Numbered from the stretch's first letter, positions 33,921 to 44,149 are shown. The stretch is 64,000 bases of DNA from Catonella sp963539695 (GCA_963539695.1 CAUTOC010000005.1:1-64000), one strand, 5' to 3'. Program-made: numbers and translations. Notes: generated from the letters alone by a model not told the origin.

Positions 33921-33970
33921 TTCTTCTTCCTCCTAAATTATTGTTTATCTACTTATTAGAGTTAAGCTAT

Positions 33971-34014
33971 CTTATTGACCTATGGTCAATAAGCATCGCA
34001 AGTCTGCGACTTGC
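33971..34014. promoter_or_regulatory. two perfect hairpins before the binding-protein gene
   Basis: A 10-bp perfect inverted repeat, CTTATTGACC-TAT-GGTCAATAAG (33971-33993), is followed closely by GCAAGTC-TGC-GACTTGC (33998-34014). They lie 51 bases before the binding-protein start. They may be leader-RNA hairpins or an operator for the neighbouring AraC-type regulator. Confidence 0.55.
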
Positions 34015-34084
34015 TCAATTATTGTTTTTTGTTTGGTGCTTTGTATTGTTATTTTATTATAATTTTGCTGTGTTTTATACCTTA

Positions 34085-34135
34085 AAAACAGAAATATAAG
34101 TGCAAAATACCGAAATGTTTATTTTGCACTTATAT
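34085..34135 (-). terminator. terminator of the YesMN-like operon
   Basis: A perfect 16-bp inverted repeat (ATATAAGTGCAAAATA, 34094-34109, with its complement at 34120-34135) around a 10-base loop. On the minus strand it is followed by TTCTGTTTTT. It lies about 50 bases after the regulator stop. Confidence 0.75.
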
Positions 34136-34185
34136 TCTATTGGCAAATATATATGATATTTTCATTTATATCCACATTATAATCA

Positions 34186-34959
34186 TCAATGTATGAGATA
34201 AGTTAAGAATTCTTTTGGCGATACTCCTATATATTTCTTAAAAACTACTCTAAAATACTTATAATCTCCAAAGCCGCATTTAACTGCAATTTCATTTATA
34301 TTATTTTTATTTTTAGCCAACATATTTATTGCCTGCTGTATTCTATATCTATTTAAATAATCTATTACTGTGGTTCCCATTTCTTCTTTGAACTTTATAT
34401 TTATCATACGCTCGCTATAGCTTACAAGTTCTTCCAAATTATGAATTGTAGTTTTTTCACTGTAATTTTGATGGATATAGGTTACAATCTGTTCTACAAC
34501 CGGATCCGTTATTTTCTTATTCAAAGTTCCTAAAAGCTCCGGTAGCTGTATATTATCCGTATTTTCATAATATTTCAGTCTTTTTCTGTCATCACATTGT
34601 TTAATTGCCATTTTTATGGTTTCTTCCAGTTCTTCTTCTGAATAAGGTTTTAGAAGATATCCTGAAACTCCGTAATTTATAGCTTCTTTGGCATATTCAA
34701 AATCAGAATATCCGCTTATTATAATTGCTGAATATGGTTCAAGATTTTTTGTTCGTTTTATCATTTCAAGACCGTCTGTAATAGGCATATTTATATCTGT
34801 AATTACAATATCCGGTTTAAATTCCTCTATGAGTTTTATGCCGTCCTCACCATTATCAGCCTCACCTATCAGTTTTATTCCGAGTTTTTCCCAATTTATA
34901 GAAAAAATTATCCCCTTCCTTATTATAACCTCATCTTCTGCCACCAATACACTATACAT
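34186..34959 (-). CDS. YesN-type AraC-family response regulator
   Basis: A 257-residue regulator with an N-terminal receiver (EDE at 8-10; phosphoacceptor Asp55 in IVITDINMPITDG; YLLKPYSEEEL) and a C-terminal AraC/XylS double helix-turn-helix (VSYSERMINIKFKEEMG; INEIAVKCGFGDYKYFRVVFKKYIGVSPKEF). It overlaps the kinase gene by 8 bases. This YesN/HptR class usually controls a neighbouring uptake operon, here probably the FbpABC-like transporter immediately downstream. Confidence 0.94.
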   Translation of the reverse strand: MYSVLVAEDEVIIRKGIIFSINWEKLGIKLIGEADNGEDGIKLIEEFKPDIVITDINMPITDGLEMIKRTKNLEPYSAIIISGYSDFEYAKEAINYGVSGYLLKPYSEEELEETIKMAIKQCDDRKRLKYYENTDNIQLPELLGTLNKKITDPVVEQIVTYIHQNYSEKTTIHNLEELVSYSERMINIKFKEEMGTTVIDYLNRYRIQQAINMLAKNKNNINEIAVKCGFGDYKYFRVVFKKYIGVSPKEFLTYLIH

Positions 34960-36463
34960 TTTCTTCCTCCTGCTTTATGTATAAGGTAACCTTAAAGCCT
35001 TTTTCTGTATTTTCTATGCTAAGTCCGCTCTTTCCCTTATATTTTAATTCCAGTCTTCTTGCGATATTATGTATCCCGTTGTGAGTTCCTTTTACTTCAC
35101 TTTCTTTAATTTCTTCTCTGAGTTTTTCAAGTGCCTCCTCTTCCATACCTCCTCCGTCATCAGTAACCGTAAGCACAAGATAATTTTCTTTTTTCTCTCC
35201 TACAACCTCTACATCTAAGTACATACTCTTCTTAAATCCATATTTTATACTGTTTTCTATAATAGGCTGTAGTGCAAGCTTCATAACTTTAAGTTCTTTT
35301 GCCTCATCACTTATTTTAAAATTACACTTAAACCTGTCCTTAAATCTTTCCTCTTGAATAGCTATATAATCTTTTATATAGTGTAAATCTTCTTCTAATG
35401 ATATTTCTCTTTCGGTACTGCTTATGCTGTATCTAAGTATTTTTGTAAATTTTTCAAGTATTATCCTTGCAGCTTTAGCATCCTGAACTATCATGTGTTT
35501 AATCATTTCTAAAGTATTATACATAAAATGAGGATTAATACGGGCTGTAAGTTCTCTTATTTCTGCGATATAATTCCTGTGAAGCAGCTCTTCTCTTGCC
35601 CTTGCACTTTCTTTCGCCGTATTCATTGATATTTTTATAACAATAACTGACCATAAACTTCCAAATACTATTACTATTAAAATCCCTACAAGTAAAATCA
35701 CCTCATTTTTGGGGGCATATATCATAGAATATATCCTTGTTTTTCCATCTGCCAGTACCTTGCTGTTTACAACATAATCCTTTAATTTTTCCTTGTTTTT
35801 ACCAATTTCAAACTTATTTAATTTATTATCTGCTACAAATCCTTCTCTGCTCGTCATTATTGCATTTTGGTTTCTACCGGTTATTACCCCGTCAAATCTG
35901 TATTTTGGAAATACTCTTTCCCAAATGGGGCGTTCTACAAAAAGATTAATAACCATATCATCTCTACCGATGTAGGTATATACCAAATCGGCTGCATAAG
36001 TTCTTAATTTATAGATACTGTGATACGGAGTTTCACCTTCTTTAGCATTGGCAACTATTATTTTTAGAAAACTGCATATATGTAAATCACTTTTTTCATC
36101 ATTCTCAGCAAATCTAATACCACCTTTTCTATCTGTAAGAATAACTTTCATTTCGCTGCCATATATTCCTATGTCTTTTAATTTATATTTTATTTCTGAT
36201 ATATATCTTTTATTGGAAATACATTTTTCACAATTTTCTACAAATTCTTTCTCCATAATCAGATTTTCACATTGTCTGTTAAATTTATCATATTCTTCAG
36301 TTATATAATCTAAGTACATAAGCGACCTTGTTTGGTTAAATATGTATGTACTTATAAATACAACAGCTAACAGCATAATACACCCTGTAAAAACTGCAAT
36401 AAATACGATTTTATATATACTGTTTATGGATTGTTCACTATTCTTCAGATTTTTATTAAACAT
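34952..36463 (-). CDS. YesM-type sensor histidine kinase
   Basis: A 503-residue kinase with an N-terminal membrane segment (~18-42), a ~200-residue extracellular sensor, a second membrane segment (~253-277), then the His_kinase motif ELTARINPHFMYNTLEMIKH with His312 and a GHKL ATPase domain (LQPIIENSIKYGF, TVTDDGGGM, GIHNIARRLEL). No clear HAMP domain is seen; the linker is short. The sensor holds a CEKC motif (79-82). The gene has an AGGTGGAG ribosome site and overlaps the yesN-like gene. It starts 51 bases after uvrC, so some readthrough from uvrC is possible. Confidence 0.93.
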   Translation of the reverse strand: MFNKNLKNSEQSINSIYKIVFIAVFTGCIMLLAVVFISTYIFNQTRSLMYLDYITEEYDKFNRQCENLIMEKEFVENCEKCISNKRYISEIKYKLKDIGIYGSEMKVILTDRKGGIRFAENDEKSDLHICSFLKIIVANAKEGETPYHSIYKLRTYAADLVYTYIGRDDMVINLFVERPIWERVFPKYRFDGVITGRNQNAIMTSREGFVADNKLNKFEIGKNKEKLKDYVVNSKVLADGKTRIYSMIYAPKNEVILLVGILIVIVFGSLWSVIVIKISMNTAKESARAREELLHRNYIAEIRELTARINPHFMYNTLEMIKHMIVQDAKAARIILEKFTKILRYSISSTEREISLEEDLHYIKDYIAIQEERFKDRFKCNFKISDEAKELKVMKLALQPIIENSIKYGFKKSMYLDVEVVGEKKENYLVLTVTDDGGGMEEEALEKLREEIKESEVKGTHNGIHNIARRLELKYKGKSGLSIENTEKGFKVTLYIKQEEENV

Positions 36464-36514
36464 AAGAGTTCTCCACCTGATAGAAGTCTTTTATTAATTG
36501 TAGGATATTTGAAA

Positions 36515-38380
36515 TTATTTTCTAAAAAATTCCCACACCGCCCTTGCCGCTCTTTCGTTCATGCCTTCTACAGCACTAAGTTCCTCTTCATTTGCATTTT
36601 TAATATCTTCAAGTGATGCAAAATGCTTCATAAGTGCCTTTCTTCTTACCTTACCTATACCCTTAATATCATCAAGTACAGAATGTATCTGATTCTTACC
36701 TCTTAAAAGCTTATGATACTCTATTGCAAATCTGTGGGTTTCATCCTGAATCCTTGTTATAAGCTTAAATAACTCACTATGAGTATCTATCGGCTGTTCA
36801 ACATTATTGTAATATATCCCCCTTGTCCTGTGGCGGTTATCCTTTACAAGGCCTGCCACAGCTATATTTATGCCTAAAGATTCAAGTACCTTAATACAAA
36901 TATTTATTTGACCGCGTCCTCCGTCCATAAGAATCAAATCCGGAAAATTTGAAAATTTTCCCTCATTAAATTTTCCCGCTTTTTCTAAAATTTCTATTTC
37001 CTGCTTTTCCCTAAGCCCATGCTTAAATCTTCTGGTAAGCACTTCTTCCATTGAAGCGTAATCATTCGGCCCTACTACTCCCTTAATCCTAAATTTTCTA
37101 TAATCGTTCTTCTTAGGCTTTCCGTCCTCAAAAACTACCATAGAACCTACATTTTCAAAACCGCTGGTATTTGATATATCGTAAGATTCTATTCGCTTTA
37201 TATCATTTTTAATTCCAAGCAGTTCTTTAAGTTCCTTAATCGCTCCAAGAGTTCTTGCCTGCTCTCTTTTATTTCGTTCGCTGTCTTTACTTAATACCAT
37301 AGCGGCATTTTTATATGCAAGTTCTGTAAGTCCCGCCTTTTCCCCTCTCTTAGGCACCAAAATATTTACTTTATTCCCTCTTTTAGTTGCAAGCCATTCG
37401 GATAAAAGAGCTTTTTCCTCAGGTTCATCTGCAAGCATCAAATCTTTAGGTATAAAAGGGGTTCCTGTATAATATTGCTTTATAAATCCGGTATAAATTG
37501 CCCCTTTTTCATCATCTCCGACATCATCAAACGAAAAATGTTCACGCCCTATGAGCCTGCCCGCACGGATGAAAAATACCTGCATAACTGCTTCTTTTCC
37601 TGCCTTTGCAAGGGCTAATACATCCCTGTCATCCACATTATCATTTGAATTTATTTTCTGTCTGTCACTGAAACGCTTTACATGGCTTAACATATCTCTA
37701 TAATTAGCAGCTTCCTCAAATTCAAGTTTTTTCGAGGCTTCCAACATTTTATCAGTAATCATTTTAAGCATCGGCTCATAATCCCCATTCAAAAATCTGA
37801 TTACTTCATCAATCCGTTTTTTGTATTCCGCCTGCTCCACATAGCCCTGACAGACTCCGTCACATCTACCTATCTGATAATTAAGACAAGGGCGTTCTTT
37901 CCCTATATCTTTAGGCAAATTTCTGCGACAGGTTCTTATTTTATATAACTTGTGAATCAACTCCAAAGTTTCACTGATATGGGCAGGATAGGGACCAAAA
38001 TATTTTGCTTTGTCCTTTCCTCTTTTTCTAGTAAACATAACTCGTGGAAAATCCTCATCTACCGTTACTTTGATGTATGGATAACTCTTATCATCCTTCA
38101 TCATAGTATTATACTTAGGACGATGTTCTTTAATCAGATTACACTCAAGTACAAGGGCTTCCAACTCCGAGTCGGTAATTATGTATTCAAAATGGTCTAT
38201 ATTTTCAACCATACGCTTAATTTTAGGAGAGTGCCTGTTAATGCTTTGGAAGTATTGACGCACTCTGTTTTTCAGGCTTATGGCTTTTCCCACATATATA
38301 ATCTCATCAAGTTCGTTATGTATTATATAAACTCCCGGCTTAGACGGAAGCTTTTTTAGTTCCTCTTCTATATTAAACAT
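36515..38380 (-). CDS. uvrC: excinuclease ABC subunit C
   Basis: A 621-residue UvrC, the subunit that makes both incisions in nucleotide excision repair with UvrA and UvrB. Domains in order: GIY-YIG nuclease (12-90; PGVYIIHNELDEIIYVGKA), UvrB-binding UVR motif (~205-235; MLEASKKLEFEEAANYRDML), central UvrC/RNase H-like nuclease (~380-540; IESYDISNTSG, LILMDGGRGQIN), and C-terminal tandem helix-hairpin-helix (IKGIGKVRRKALMKHF, VEGMNERAARAVWEFF). The [4Fe-4S]-type cysteines CRRN/CLNYQIGRCDGVC (~150-173) are present. Length is normal and the gene appears intact. Confidence 0.98.
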   Translation of the reverse strand: MFNIEEELKKLPSKPGVYIIHNELDEIIYVGKAISLKNRVRQYFQSINRHSPKIKRMVENIDHFEYIITDSELEALVLECNLIKEHRPKYNTMMKDDKSYPYIKVTVDEDFPRVMFTRKRGKDKAKYFGPYPAHISETLELIHKLYKIRTCRRNLPKDIGKERPCLNYQIGRCDGVCQGYVEQAEYKKRIDEVIRFLNGDYEPMLKMITDKMLEASKKLEFEEAANYRDMLSHVKRFSDRQKINSNDNVDDRDVLALAKAGKEAVMQVFFIRAGRLIGREHFSFDDVGDDEKGAIYTGFIKQYYTGTPFIPKDLMLADEPEEKALLSEWLATKRGNKVNILVPKRGEKAGLTELAYKNAAMVLSKDSERNKREQARTLGAIKELKELLGIKNDIKRIESYDISNTSGFENVGSMVVFEDGKPKKNDYRKFRIKGVVGPNDYASMEEVLTRRFKHGLREKQEIEILEKAGKFNEGKFSNFPDLILMDGGRGQINICIKVLESLGINIAVAGLVKDNRHRTRGIYYNNVEQPIDTHSELFKLITRIQDETHRFAIEYHKLLRGKNQIHSVLDDIKGIGKVRRKALMKHFASLEDIKNANEEELSAVEGMNERAARAVWEFFRK

Positions 38381-38700
38381 GAATTATCTCTTTTCTCTGA
38401 AATCATTTTTATCTTTTTAGAATGACAACTAATTTCAGCTTATAAAACCTCTAATTTAACAATGATATTATATATTTAATTATATCTAATTATCATAAAT
38501 AACGCAATATACTGCGGTTTTAGCTTTCCCGTTACTAAAATAAAACCCGGAAACATAATTTATATTACCCCTATCTATAACACAAAAGTCATGACAAAAG
38601 TCGATACTCTGATAGAAAAATTGATAAACTGCTCACTTTAAAATTTACCATTCTACCAAAATATCGACTTCTAAAATCAATATTTAACTTCTTATAAACT
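38381..38700. other. 320-base gap between uvrC and the PL8 gene
   Basis: AT-rich gap holding the uvrC leader, no ORF with a ribosome site, and an imperfect hairpin near its left-gene side (38596-38670) that probably ends the polysaccharide operon. No mobile element signature is seen. Confidence 0.6.
38596..38670 (-). terminator. possible terminator of the polysaccharide operon
   Basis: On the minus strand AAGTCGATATTTTGGTAGAA pairs imperfectly with TTCTATCAGAGTATCGACTT over a 33-base loop, followed by TTTTG. The stem resembles the terminator at 29905-29960 (shared AGTCGATATT). The long loop lowers confidence. Confidence 0.45.
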
Positions 38701-41700
38701 TTAATTCTTTACACTTACCTTAACCTTATAAACAGAAGTTTTTCCTTTGATTTTCACAGTTACTTTAATGACTGTATCTCCCTTGCTCTTTCCTTTTACT
38801 TCACCGCCTCTAACTGAGGCAACTTTAGGATTACTGCTTTTATAGGTAATCTCAGCACCTTCGGCTTTATTTACAATAACCTGCTGTTTTTCACCAACTT
38901 TAATTTTAAATTCAGAAACTACAGACATCTGTTCCATCAGTGATACTATCAGTTTTTTATCTAATTTCTTAGGTAATACCACATAATCGGAACAATGTGC
39001 TATCTTAAATTTTATTACACCTTTCTTTAAGACTTTTCCTACATCATAATAAGTTTCTTCCAGTCTGTTTTCTTTCTCATTATAATAATATACATAAAGT
39101 TTCTTATTTCCTGCATAGTTAAACTTCCCTGTATCATTGATTTTTACTGTAGAAACTGCCGGTAGTTGTCCATGATGTGCAAAAGAAACCACTGCTCCCT
39201 TCTTCTCTTTTAAAAGGGATTTTACTGCCTTAGAATCTTTTAACGAAACAGTTTTTAGTGCAAAGTTGACATCGCCTGATTTATTTTTGGATTCTTTTAA
39301 TTTTTTGCCGTTCATATCCCAAGAATATAGCATTTCCTTTTTCTCATCCCGCACAGAAAGGGTGAAATCTGCGGACTTCTTTGCTACCGCCTTAAATGCT
39401 TCTTCTTTTAACAAAATGCTTGAAATATTTACCTTACTTTCCTTCTCTAAATCCCTTGGAATAATCAAATCTAACTTTACTTTTTTTGTATCGACAGATT
39501 TCTCAAGTTCTGCAATATAACTCTCTGTAGGAATCGTAAGCCCTAAATCAAATACAATATCACCCGATTCACCTTTCATCGCCCATTTGGTCGCAGAATT
39601 AATTGCTTCCTTTGCCACCTTTACCGTAAATGCCGTCACCTTCTTATTTCCTTCATTTTTACTAAGGATACCCTCTGCATTAACAAAGGCTTCTACAGGC
39701 TTACCTGTTTCATCTTTTACAAGCTTTGCCTCTACCTGTTTTCCGGTTTTTGCATCTGTAATAACTACTTTCTTTCCGGTCTCAATTACCTTACCTGTAG
39801 TGAGGTCTTTCACTATTTCTTCTTCGTGAAGTATTTCGTTATTGTTTTCATCCTTAGTCCTCGTAATTTCTGAGGTTGTGCTCTGTTTTTTATCCTTATC
39901 TACACTTTCTTTTACAGCTTTCTCAAAATCCCCCTTCTTATCCGATTCACCATCTGATGTTTGTGAAGGTACTGCCGGTGTTGATGGTGTTGACGGCGTA
40001 TCTGTTTTTAATTTTATAACTGCATAAGAAGTATCTCCGTTTTTCTGACTTGTATTTACGCTAAGGTGAAGCTTACGGTTTACATTAGATACCTGTATGT
40101 TTGAATCTGCTCTTACCACCTGAACATATTCTTTGTCAATTTCTACTTCTATTGTTCCAACATTCTTCATAGTCGGATCGGCTACCCCAATTTCTAAGGT
40201 ATCTCCTGTCTGCTTCATAATAAGTGATGCCTTCTTATCACAGGTAATGCCGCCGGCACTAACTACCTTATCCTGCCAAAAGTTTGCACCGATTACACTT
40301 TTATTCTTATAACCTACCGCTTGTACCTCATCAGTATTGGCTAAAATTTCTACAGTTGGATTCTTAGCATACTCTCTCATCTGTGCCGTATTTTTTCCCG
40401 GCAGTATTACATAAGAATACTCCGCATTCTGAGGATTTTTACCATGATCAAACCATAACTCAAAATAATTCTTTACTGTAACTTTAGGTTTAGTTCCCGG
40501 ATTAGCTCCTGCTTGAGGTTTATCAACTTTAATATTTCCCCAGTCACCCGTACTTGCTACTTTTCTTGCTTTCAGGCTATTTGCGGCATTTAGGAAATAC
40601 CAGCCGATATTATCCTTACCTTCTATATGAATCCACTTGGCATCACTTAGGGCGGTTCCTTCCATTGAAGCCGTGCCTGTACCTAAGCCCTCCGTTTTTA
40701 CGATTTCCGCCACATTCACAGAAACAGGCTGAAGCTCAAACTTATCTCCATTCAATGTAATCTGATTGGATGCCGTTTCATCCAACTTTCTGTTTTCAAC
40801 AGTAGTTTCTGTAATAAAATTACTTCCGCTGTCGTTAATTCCCGCTCCTAAGCATACAATTTCATCATCAAACATAAAGTATGATTTTAAAGCTTTCAGG
40901 TTAGGCTCATACGGCGTTTTAGAGTCATTATCTCCCGACAGTGACATACCGTTTACACCATAGCCGGATAACATACTGCCGCCAACCCATGCCTCTTTGG
41001 AAGCATAGTCACCTTCCTGATAAAATCCGCTGCTGTCTTTGACTCCGTTTCCTATATTTTTAGATACGGTTGTAGTTCCCGGTAAACGGAAAGGATTGAC
41101 CGTATTCCAGAAATTATCGGTATATTGTGCATTATCCTCTCCATAAAGATATGTCATACCGTCACCCTGATGCCAGCCGTACAAGTTTTCGCCGTTCATA
41201 ATTTCCGTATTAAAAATTCTTTCGGAATACATACTTAATCCAAAAAGCCAATCATTCGTTCTATGGATTGCTCTGTCCATCAGAGGGAAGTTTTGATGAA
41301 CACTTGGAACAGTCCTTGAAATACTGTTATCATTTAATATTTCTTGTGCTTTTTGCTTAACTAAAATCTCATTTAACTCTTTTAAGGAAGTAATATACTC
41401 TGTATCGGCTAATAACCAGTTCTTTAAGTAATTTGATAAGATTGTCCTTTTTTCTGCTCCAACAGAATCCAATGCTTTAATTATATTGGTCATAATCTGA
41501 CGACCGATTATTTTTCCTGTTACATTTTCTCTTGCAACAGCCCTGCCACGCAACATCTCCAACATCAATCCCTTATAAACACTAATTCCATAAGTGTTTA
41601 TAAGAATTGATTCCAATATCTGTGTTTTATCCGCATTGTACTGCCATGGTGAATTTGCTAAAACCGAAGAAATATTTACTATGCCTTCTAATACAACTAC

Positions 41701-44109
41701 CCCATAAGAACCTGCATAAGGTGTACGGGAATGGTCGATATATGAGCCGTCTTTATAAAATCCATTTTCAAGTCCGTCTTTTGCTAATAAGGTACTATCT
41801 TTTACCGACACGAACTCAAGTACGGAAGATGAAGCTAAACTTGCAAGATACATAAATTCATTATCTTCAAGCAATAAGCCAAGTCCCATCGCAGTCACCG
41901 AATTATCTACACGGTTGGCTGCGTACTGCATACGATACCCCTTTACATGAGTAGAACCTGTACCGATAGCTCCACCATGATAAGGGTCAGGCTGGAAAAA
42001 TCTGATTCCTTCAGTGTATTTTTCCCTCTGTTCTTTTGTTAACTTATCAGACAAAAGAATTAAAGTTGGAACTAAGTCTTTCGGAATACCGATTTCCCAA
42101 GTCCACCAGTTATCAGTCTGTGATTGCGGGCGATAGCAGTTGGTAGTTAACCATTCAAGAATCTGAATCATATCCTGCAATAATTCTTGATTATTATATA
42201 ATGTACCATGCTCTACCCGATATGCCTTTGCCATAATAAGAAGATTCTTAAATGCCTGTCTAAATTCGACTGCATCTCTTTTATATTCGATCTTAGGATT
42301 TCCCTTTTTGTTCTCTTCATCTGCCCAAGGAATACCGCCGCACACAGACTGTCCCTTATAGCTGTAGCGATTCCATATTTCCTGTGCCTGTGTATTTAGA
42401 TTATTCACAGTATCCATAATGGCAGTATCATTTTTATCAAGATTTTGACCCACCAATAAGGACGACCATTTTGCTCTAAGCCCGTTATAATCCTCAGGTG
42501 TTACCACAGGAAGATTATCTTTAGCCGTAAATAATACATTAATCTTCCATTCTTTTGTTTTTCCTGTACTGTCAGCTGCTTGTGCGTAAACAACACCTTT
42601 TTCGTATGCCGATATAAGTCCGCCTCTATCGGTTTTTTCAATACTTGCAATATGAGATGTCTGTGCAATACCTTCAAATCTGTCGTTATCTGTTTCACCC
42701 GGTTTTAATTCATCTTTCTTTTTAAAGCTGCCGACATTTTTAATCGGATTTCCATCCGCATTCTTAAATATAGAAGTCCATGAAACCGGTTCTACAAAGT
42801 CATCCGGAACCTTAATCAGTACAGAATTACCCTTAACAACATCAATACTGCTTACATTACTGTCAACTGCCGGCGGAACTGTACTGATTGTAATTTTGGA
42901 TGTCGCTCCATTTAGCCCTGTAGTATCAACAGTCAATTTTATTTTCCCCGAAACGGATAAGTCCGCTTCAATATTTCGGTCTTTTGAAGTAATTTCATAG
43001 CCGGTAGAATCAATCTCAACTTCAATTATTCCCTGTTTCAATCCTGTCGGTTCTGAAACCGCAACTTCTAAAAGCCCCGACTTTTTCCTCATTATAATCG
43101 AACTCTGTGCATTTACCTTGAAGTTTGAAATTTCATCATGCTCCACACTGCCTCCCTCATCTGCCCAAATATTTGCTGCCACTGTATTGGTCTTAGCGTA
43201 AAATGAGGCTTGAATTTCTTTGGTATTTGTAATTGTAACTGTTTTGTTGTTAGTCATATATTCTCGTATCACAGGCGGTTTCTCCGCTGTATTTAAATCT
43301 TTAAATATGCTATAATCATAAGTTGCATCGTTTCTTGTTCCATGATTTAACCATAACTGAAGATAGGTCTTTTTATTATTTAAATCATCTGAACTTTGGA
43401 TAAAACGAAAATTAAGCTCTTTTTCACTTTCCTTAAAGTAATAACCGTTTCCACCTTGCGAATTGGATGGTGAAATAAATGTCCAATGTCTGTTTGACAT
43501 TAAATTTCCTTTTTCTGCATTATCATTATATGTAAATGTCTTTCCAAGAGGAAAAAATTCCTTTCCCCATACATCTACAGGTTTATTGGAATACCTTAAA
43601 TTTACCTTGTCTTTGGTTGTATCATCAAACTTATAATCCTCAATTACAGTATATACATCTTTTCCTGTATCAGCAGAAACATTACTGATACCCGCTCCTA
43701 AACAAGCCATTTGATCCTCAATGGAAAAATAGGATTTCTGTGCAGTTACATTTTCTTTTAAGCTGATTGCACTTATAAAATTGTAAACATCAAGCTTTGC
43801 TCCCTTCCATACTGTATCTACAGCAATACCGCTGTCAGAAGCTACATTTACTTCATCTGCTGCTAACACTGTTGTTCCCGGCAGTTTATTTTTATCTAAT
43901 GTATTCCAGTAATTATCCTGATAATAATTCGGTAAATACTGCGACTGTATAATTGTCATACCTGTATCCGGTTCGATATTAAAACCGACCCCATATTGTT
44001 TTCCCTGTTCTGCTTTTGTAATCACCGGAGTCGCAGGTATTAGGATTTGTATAAATAAAATCAACACCAGCATTCGACTGACTGCTTTTGTCACCCTTCT
44101 AAGTTTCAT
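38701..44109 (-). CDS. secreted polysaccharide lyase family 8 with duplicated sandwich domain
   Basis: An 1802-residue secreted lyase (signal peptide 1-33) of PL8, the hyaluronate/chondroitin/xanthan lyase family, which cuts uronate-containing polymers by beta-elimination. The alpha/alpha toroid (~530-930) has the aromatic patch NWWTWEIG (667-674), ANRVDN (Asn732), and DHSRTPYAGSYG (His793, Tyr802, the same 9-residue spacing as in characterised PL8 enzymes). The beta-sandwich half follows (~975-1400; YGWHQGDGMTYLYG, NFWNTVNPFRLPGTTT). Unusually, a second copy of this sandwich occurs before the catalytic domain (~40-410; NYWNTLDKNKLPGTTV). A Pro/Thr linker (~1400), a ~300-residue surface domain and a C-terminal Big_2 domain end the protein; no LPXTG. 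It is the last gene of the operon. Hyaluronan or chondroitin is inferred from the pathway. Confidence 0.93.
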   Translation of the reverse strand: MKLRRVTKAVSRMLVLILFIQILIPATPVITKAEQGKQYGVGFNIEPDTGMTIIQSQYLPNYYQDNYWNTLDKNKLPGTTVLAADEVNVASDSGIAVDTVWKGAKLDVYNFISAISLKENVTAQKSYFSIEDQMACLGAGISNVSADTGKDVYTVIEDYKFDDTTKDKVNLRYSNKPVDVWGKEFFPLGKTFTYNDNAEKGNLMSNRHWTFISPSNSQGGNGYYFKESEKELNFRFIQSSDDLNNKKTYLQLWLNHGTRNDATYDYSIFKDLNTAEKPPVIREYMTNNKTVTITNTKEIQASFYAKTNTVAANIWADEGGSVEHDEISNFKVNAQSSIIMRKKSGLLEVAVSEPTGLKQGIIEVEIDSTGYEITSKDRNIEADLSVSGKIKLTVDTTGLNGATSKITISTVPPAVDSNVSSIDVVKGNSVLIKVPDDFVEPVSWTSIFKNADGNPIKNVGSFKKKDELKPGETDNDRFEGIAQTSHIASIEKTDRGGLISAYEKGVVYAQAADSTGKTKEWKINVLFTAKDNLPVVTPEDYNGLRAKWSSLLVGQNLDKNDTAIMDTVNNLNTQAQEIWNRYSYKGQSVCGGIPWADEENKKGNPKIEYKRDAVEFRQAFKNLLIMAKAYRVEHGTLYNNQELLQDMIQILEWLTTNCYRPQSQTDNWWTWEIGIPKDLVPTLILLSDKLTKEQREKYTEGIRFFQPDPYHGGAIGTGSTHVKGYRMQYAANRVDNSVTAMGLGLLLEDNEFMYLASLASSSVLEFVSVKDSTLLAKDGLENGFYKDGSYIDHSRTPYAGSYGVVVLEGIVNISSVLANSPWQYNADKTQILESILINTYGISVYKGLMLEMLRGRAVARENVTGKIIGRQIMTNIIKALDSVGAEKRTILSNYLKNWLLADTEYITSLKELNEILVKQKAQEILNDNSISRTVPSVHQNFPLMDRAIHRTNDWLFGLSMYSERIFNTEIMNGENLYGWHQGDGMTYLYGEDNAQYTDNFWNTVNPFRLPGTTTVSKNIGNGVKDSSGFYQEGDYASKEAWVGGSMLSGYGVNGMSLSGDNDSKTPYEPNLKALKSYFMFDDEIVCLGAGINDSGSNFITETTVENRKLDETASNQITLNGDKFELQPVSVNVAEIVKTEGLGTGTASMEGTALSDAKWIHIEGKDNIGWYFLNAANSLKARKVASTGDWGNIKVDKPQAGANPGTKPKVTVKNYFELWFDHGKNPQNAEYSYVILPGKNTAQMREYAKNPTVEILANTDEVQAVGYKNKSVIGANFWQDKVVSAGGITCDKKASLIMKQTGDTLEIGVADPTMKNVGTIEVEIDKEYVQVVRADSNIQVSNVNRKLHLSVNTSQKNGDTSYAVIKLKTDTPSTPSTPAVPSQTSDGESDKKGDFEKAVKESVDKDKKQSTTSEITRTKDENNNEILHEEEIVKDLTTGKVIETGKKVVITDAKTGKQVEAKLVKDETGKPVEAFVNAEGILSKNEGNKKVTAFTVKVAKEAINSATKWAMKGESGDIVFDLGLTIPTESYIAELEKSVDTKKVKLDLIIPRDLEKESKVNISSILLKEEAFKAVAKKSADFTLSVRDEKKEMLYSWDMNGKKLKESKNKSGDVNFALKTVSLKDSKAVKSLLKEKKGAVVSFAHHGQLPAVSTVKINDTGKFNYAGNKKLYVYYYNEKENRLEETYYDVGKVLKKGVIKFKIAHCSDYVVLPKKLDKKLIVSLMEQMSVVSEFKIKVGEKQQVIVNKAEGAEITYKSSNPKVASVRGGEVKGKSKGDTVIKVTVKIKGKTSVYKVKVSVKN

Positions 44110-44149
44110 AATTTACCCCCTTTAGTTTTTTTACAAAGTGTAAAATGAT

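Noticed and set aside
33921..34185. Riboswitch upstream of the FbpA-like gene
   Set aside because: Simple stem-loops only; no match to any riboswitch core known to me.
37952..38359. 135-residue plus-strand ORF in uvrC
   Set aside because: Antisense to conserved GIY-YIG and UvrC sequence.
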